Of a stretch of DNA of 8,354 bases, positions 5,917-8,354 are shown piece after piece (position 1 is the stretch's first letter; each line of letters begins with the position of its first letter). The notes beneath the pieces are model-generated. The model did no database searches, had not been told where the DNA came from, and saw only the letters and a list, made by a program, of their open reading frames with translations. The translations under genes were made by a program, and so were the position numbers. Source of the DNA: Gammaproteobacteria bacterium (GTDB lineage: Bacteria; Pseudomonadota; Gammaproteobacteria; Steroidobacterales; JABDKV01); the NCBI GenBank assembly GCA_029862285.1, contig JAOTXR010000070.1:1-8354 (forward strand), in the 5' to 3' direction.

Positions 5917-6972
5917 ATGAGTTCCAGGCATCTGGCCGTCATCGCCGTGGCGCTGTCATGTGGCGTCGCCCAGGGCATTGCCCCCGGGATTGCGCATGGC
6001 AGTGCGCTCCACGATGCGGTTGCGCGCAACGACAGCGCGAGCGTGGCTGAATTGTTGGCTGCCGGCGCCGATGCCCGTGAACCGTTACCCAATGGACTCA
6101 CACCCCTGCACATCGCGGCGCTCACCGGCAACAGGGAGATTGGCGCCGCTCTGATCGATGCCGGTGCTTCTGTCAACGCCAGGGAAAATAACGAAACTAC
6201 TCCGCTGCATATGGCAGCCGGGGGCGGTCAGGCAGATTTCGTCAATCTTCTGCTGGCTAACAAGGCCGAAGTCTTCTCACGCGACGCAACCGGTTACACT
6301 GCCGTGCATTGGGGTGCTCTGGTGGGTGATGCAGGTATTGTTGCTGCACTTCTGAAACGAGGGGCGGACCCCGGTTTGCGTTCGTATACGGGTGTGACCC
6401 CTTTATACTGTGCAGCATTTAGCGGGACTGCGGCCGTGGTTCGGCAACTCATCGACAAGGGCGCCAGTGTTAACAGTATTAACGAATTTGGTGCGACTCC
6501 GATGCACGCGGCGGCCGAACAAGGTCGTGCAGAGGCGGTCGCCGTGCTGCTGGCGGCTGATGCCAAGGTTGATGTACGGGCGCAGGATGGCGGACGCCCA
6601 TTGCATGCCGCTGCCGGCAATGGTCACCTTGGCGTTTTGAAACAGCTGCTAAGGGCCGGGGCGGATCCTGCAACGAGCACCGTGCTCAAATACAGCGTAC
6701 TCCACCGTGCGGTCGCGTCGGGCAATCTGGGGGTAGTCAAACACATTGCGGCATTAGTCGATGATGTCGACATGGTCGATCTGGACCATGATCGGCCGCT
6801 GCATTGGGCAGCCTATTACGGGTACGACGACATCGCCCGGTTTCTGATCCAGAATGGCGCATCCCCGGATCTCGTCAACCGGTTTGGTTATACGCCTGCA
6901 GATCTCGCCTTGCGTGCCGGTCATGAGGCGCTGGCCGAATTTTTGTCACAAACTGAAACAAAAACAAACTGA
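5917..6972 (+). CDS. Exported ankyrin-repeat protein
   Basis: This 351-residue protein has an N-terminal signal peptide (about 1-28, hydrophobic core 6-18) and is then ankyrin repeats from end to end. There are ten: a capping repeat at 29-59, eight repeats of exactly 33 residues (60-92, 93-125, 126-158, 159-191, 192-224, 225-257, 258-290, 291-323) and a closing repeat at 324-351. Most show the G-x-T-P-L-H-x-A-A...G-A-D/S pattern; the repeat at 258-290 is the most divergent. Ankyrin stacks bind other proteins and have no enzymatic site, so this is probably a periplasmic or secreted scaffold or inhibitor. ATG 5917 is preferred over GTG 5905 because GAGG at 5907-5910 sits six bases before it and the signal peptide begins there. 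It is divergent from the lipoprotein gene across 156 bases. Its partner is unknown, and no clear terminator follows. Confidence 0.9.
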   Translation: MSSRHLAVIAVALSCGVAQGIAPGIAHGSALHDAVARNDSASVAELLAAGADAREPLPNGLTPLHIAALTGNREIGAALIDAGASVNARENNETTPLHMAAGGGQADFVNLLLANKAEVFSRDATGYTAVHWGALVGDAGIVAALLKRGADPGLRSYTGVTPLYCAAFSGTAAVVRQLIDKGASVNSINEFGATPMHAAAEQGRAEAVAVLLAADAKVDVRAQDGGRPLHAAAGNGHLGVLKQLLRAGADPATSTVLKYSVLHRAVASGNLGVVKHIAALVDDVDMVDLDHDRPLHWAAYYGYDDIARFLIQNGASPDLVNRFGYTPADLALRAGHEALAEFLSQTETKTN

Positions 6973-7059
6973 GTAATCGGTCACGCCGGTCGATAGATAG
7001 GTTAGATATTATCGTCAAAACGAGGCCCAAGAGCCCGGTTTAGAAAAAGATAAATCAGC
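6973..7059. other. AT-richer spacer after the ankyrin gene
   Basis: This stretch between the ankyrin stop and the sigma-28 promoter has no coding frame. A loose pairing of AAAC...GGC with GCC...GTTT around 7018-7042 contains two mismatches and is not followed by a T-run, so I do not call it a terminator. I see nothing else in it. Confidence 0.5.
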
Positions 7060-7086
7060 TAAAGTTTCGAATTCATCCGCCGATAG
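7060..7086 (+). promoter_or_regulatory. Sigma-28 (FliA) promoter for the HD-GYP gene
   Basis: TAAAGTTT (7060-7067) matches the FliA -35 consensus at all eight positions. It is followed by an 11-base spacer (7068-7078) and GCCGATAG (7079-7086), which matches the -10 consensus GCCGATAA at seven of eight. Spacing is the enterobacterial optimum. Transcription would begin near 7092-7094, about 50 bases before the start codon at 7144. This would place the downstream gene in the late flagellar (class 3) regulon. Confidence 0.8.
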
Positions 7087-7143
7087 CCTCACGTGAGACT
7101 CTGTCATTTTTTGATCGAGGGAACCAGAGGACGCAGTTTACGG

Positions 7144-8354
7144 ATGATCGCCCGTCTGAAAATCCCGGCACATCAGCTACGCGAGGGCATGTATGTTGCC
7201 CAGCTCGATCGTCCGTGGCTGGACACGCCATTTCTGTTCCAGGGCTTTCTCATCCGCAGCCAGCGTGAGATTGAAGAATTATGCCGCTATTGCAAGTGGG
7301 TCCTGATCGATCGCGAACGCTCTGAGATCGATGTCGGGGTGGCCAGAAATGCCGACCCGGTCGGGGCGCGCAGCATGCTATCGCGCCTCGCGGCGCGATT
7401 CGTGCCCCGAGGCCGTACCAGCGTGCAACCGTTGGCGTCTTTGGGCGATTTGCAACGCAAAGCGTATCCGGACCAGAAAACAACGATGTGTGAGGAATTG
7501 CCGCGCGCCGATGCTTCGGTAAGGCAAGCCCAGGATATGGTGCGTCAGGCCACCCAACAACTGCAGGTGACGGAGACTATCGAGTATTCGCTGGTCAATC
7601 AGGCTGTCGATCCAATTATTGACAGCGTATTGCGTAACAAGGACGCAATGATTTGGCTGCAAAGCATGCGTGGCAAAGACGAATACGTTTTCTCCAGATC
7701 TGTCGCCTGCTCTGTATGGAGTGTGATCTTTGGCCGGCACCTGGGTCTGGACCGGAAGACGCTAAAACTGCTCGCGACCGGTAGTTTGCTGCTTGATCTG
7801 GGCAAGATGGAAGTTCCCGATGAACTTCTGACACGCAACGGCCCGCTCGAAGTCGATGAAATGCAGCTGGTACGCCAGCACGTCGAATACGGTGTGAAGA
7901 TGCTGGAAGGCAGCGGCGGTTTCGATGCGCGTATTATTGAAATGGTGCGTACGCACCATGAGCGCTTCAATGGCACTGGTTATCCAAGCGGGCTCAAAGG
8001 CACTCAGATTCCGGCACTCGGAAAGATTGCCGGTATTCTGGATACTTTTGTTGCCATGACCAGTCAGCGACCGCATGCCGATGCCATGGCAAGTTACGAT
8101 GTTATGCGGCACCTGCACGAACTGGCAGATGTCGAATTCCAGTCTGAACTGGTCGAGCAGTTCGTCCAGGCAGTTGGCATGTTCCCAACCGGTTCGCTGG
8201 TCGAACTCAGCACTGGCGAAGTGGCGATCGTAACGGCACAGAACCGCATTCGCCGTTTGCGGCCAAAAGTGATGGTGGTTCTGGATCCCGGCAAGGCAAT
8301 GCTCAGCGACTTCCGCAGCATCGATTTGCGCGAACAAAACACCGACGAAAGTGG
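7144..8354 (+). CDS. DUF3391 + HD-GYP domain protein with degenerate metal site (3' end outside window)
   Basis: The frame is open from ATG 7144 to the window end (403 codons visible) with no stop. Residues 1 to about 130 are the DUF3391 N-terminal domain, recognised by L-R-E-G-M-Y-V...L-D-R-P-W-L-D-T-P-F at 12-31. Residues about 160-390 are an HD-GYP domain of the kind that hydrolyses or senses cyclic di-GMP. The GYP motif is H271-H-E-R-F-N-G-T-G-Y-P281, with Asn where Asp is usual, and H246 and D300 are kept. Two metal-ligand histidines are missing: the usual Y-x-x-H-S reads Y-V-F-S-R185-S, and the HD pair reads L217-D218 in L-L-L-D-L-G-K. The D-A of the D-x-F-D-A motif is V303-A. Loss of these ligands suggests no phosphodiesterase activity and perhaps a receptor role. 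The start fits the family; AGAGG is rather far (13 bases). A sigma-28 promoter lies upstream. No response-regulator receiver domain is present. Confidence 0.92.
   Translation, partial: MIARLKIPAHQLREGMYVAQLDRPWLDTPFLFQGFLIRSQREIEELCRYCKWVLIDRERSEIDVGVARNADPVGARSMLSRLAARFVPRGRTSVQPLASLGDLQRKAYPDQKTTMCEELPRADASVRQAQDMVRQATQQLQVTETIEYSLVNQAVDPIIDSVLRNKDAMIWLQSMRGKDEYVFSRSVACSVWSVIFGRHLGLDRKTLKLLATGSLLLDLGKMEVPDELLTRNGPLEVDEMQLVRQHVEYGVKMLEGSGGFDARIIEMVRTHHERFNGTGYPSGLKGTQIPALGKIAGILDTFVAMTSQRPHADAMASYDVMRHLHELADVEFQSELVEQFVQAVGMFPTGSLVELSTGEVAIVTAQNRIRRLRPKVMVVLDPGKAMLSDFRSIDLREQNTDES

Noticed and set aside
7088..7097. CTCACGTGAG palindrome at the predicted sigma-28 start site
   Set aside because: Several 10-bp palindromes are expected by chance in 8.3 kb; position alone is not enough to call an operator.
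7762..8337. 191-codon open frame on the minus strand
   Set aside because: It lies entirely antisense to the HD-GYP gene, whose motifs are unmistakable on the plus strand; the reverse translation shows no domain or signal.

Overview
The window looks like ordinary chromosomal DNA of a moderately GC-rich, probably flagellated Gammaproteobacterium. I infer this from the protein families, the lipoprotein and signal-peptide style, the DUF3391/HD-GYP architecture and a near-consensus sigma-28 promoter. I cannot name a genus. No phage, insertion sequence, CRISPR array, tRNA or rRNA is visible, and no intergenic stretch reaches 300 bases.

Layout. (1) Positions 1-1545 (+) carry the 3' part of a multi-pass membrane protein of no recognised family. 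(2) Convergent to it lies a compact minus-strand cluster, read from 3606 down to 1587: a PAP2-family membrane phosphatase, a secreted DUF2891 protein and an exported glutaredoxin-like protein, with 18 and 4 bases between them. It looks like one operon whose products act at or outside the inner membrane. (3) A 199-base divergent spacer (3607-3805) holds an imperfect hairpin and a TATAAT box. It precedes a 550-residue AidB-like acyl-CoA dehydrogenase (3806-5458, +). (4) A 101-residue lipoprotein (5455-5760, -) ends on the same CTAG tetramer that supplies the dehydrogenase stop. It contains a sequence resembling the TonB-box/plug start of TonB-dependent receptors, and has a good sigma-70-type promoter and Shine-Dalgarno. 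(5) Divergent to it is an exported protein made almost entirely of ten ankyrin repeats (5917-6972, +). (6) A 171-base spacer holds a near-perfect FliA (sigma-28) promoter in front of a DUF3391 + HD-GYP protein (7144 to the window end, +, truncated by the window edge).

Functional reading. Most products are membrane-embedded, exported or lipid-anchored (membrane protein, PAP2, DUF2891, glutaredoxin, lipoprotein, ankyrin protein); the dehydrogenase and the HD-GYP protein are cytoplasmic. The units look like separate housekeeping or accessory transcription units rather than one pathway. The items most worth a second look are the HD-GYP protein, which sits behind a flagellar-class promoter yet has lost two metal-binding histidines, and the lipoprotein with a free-standing TonB-plug-like segment. 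I see no defence system or other clearly new multi-gene system.
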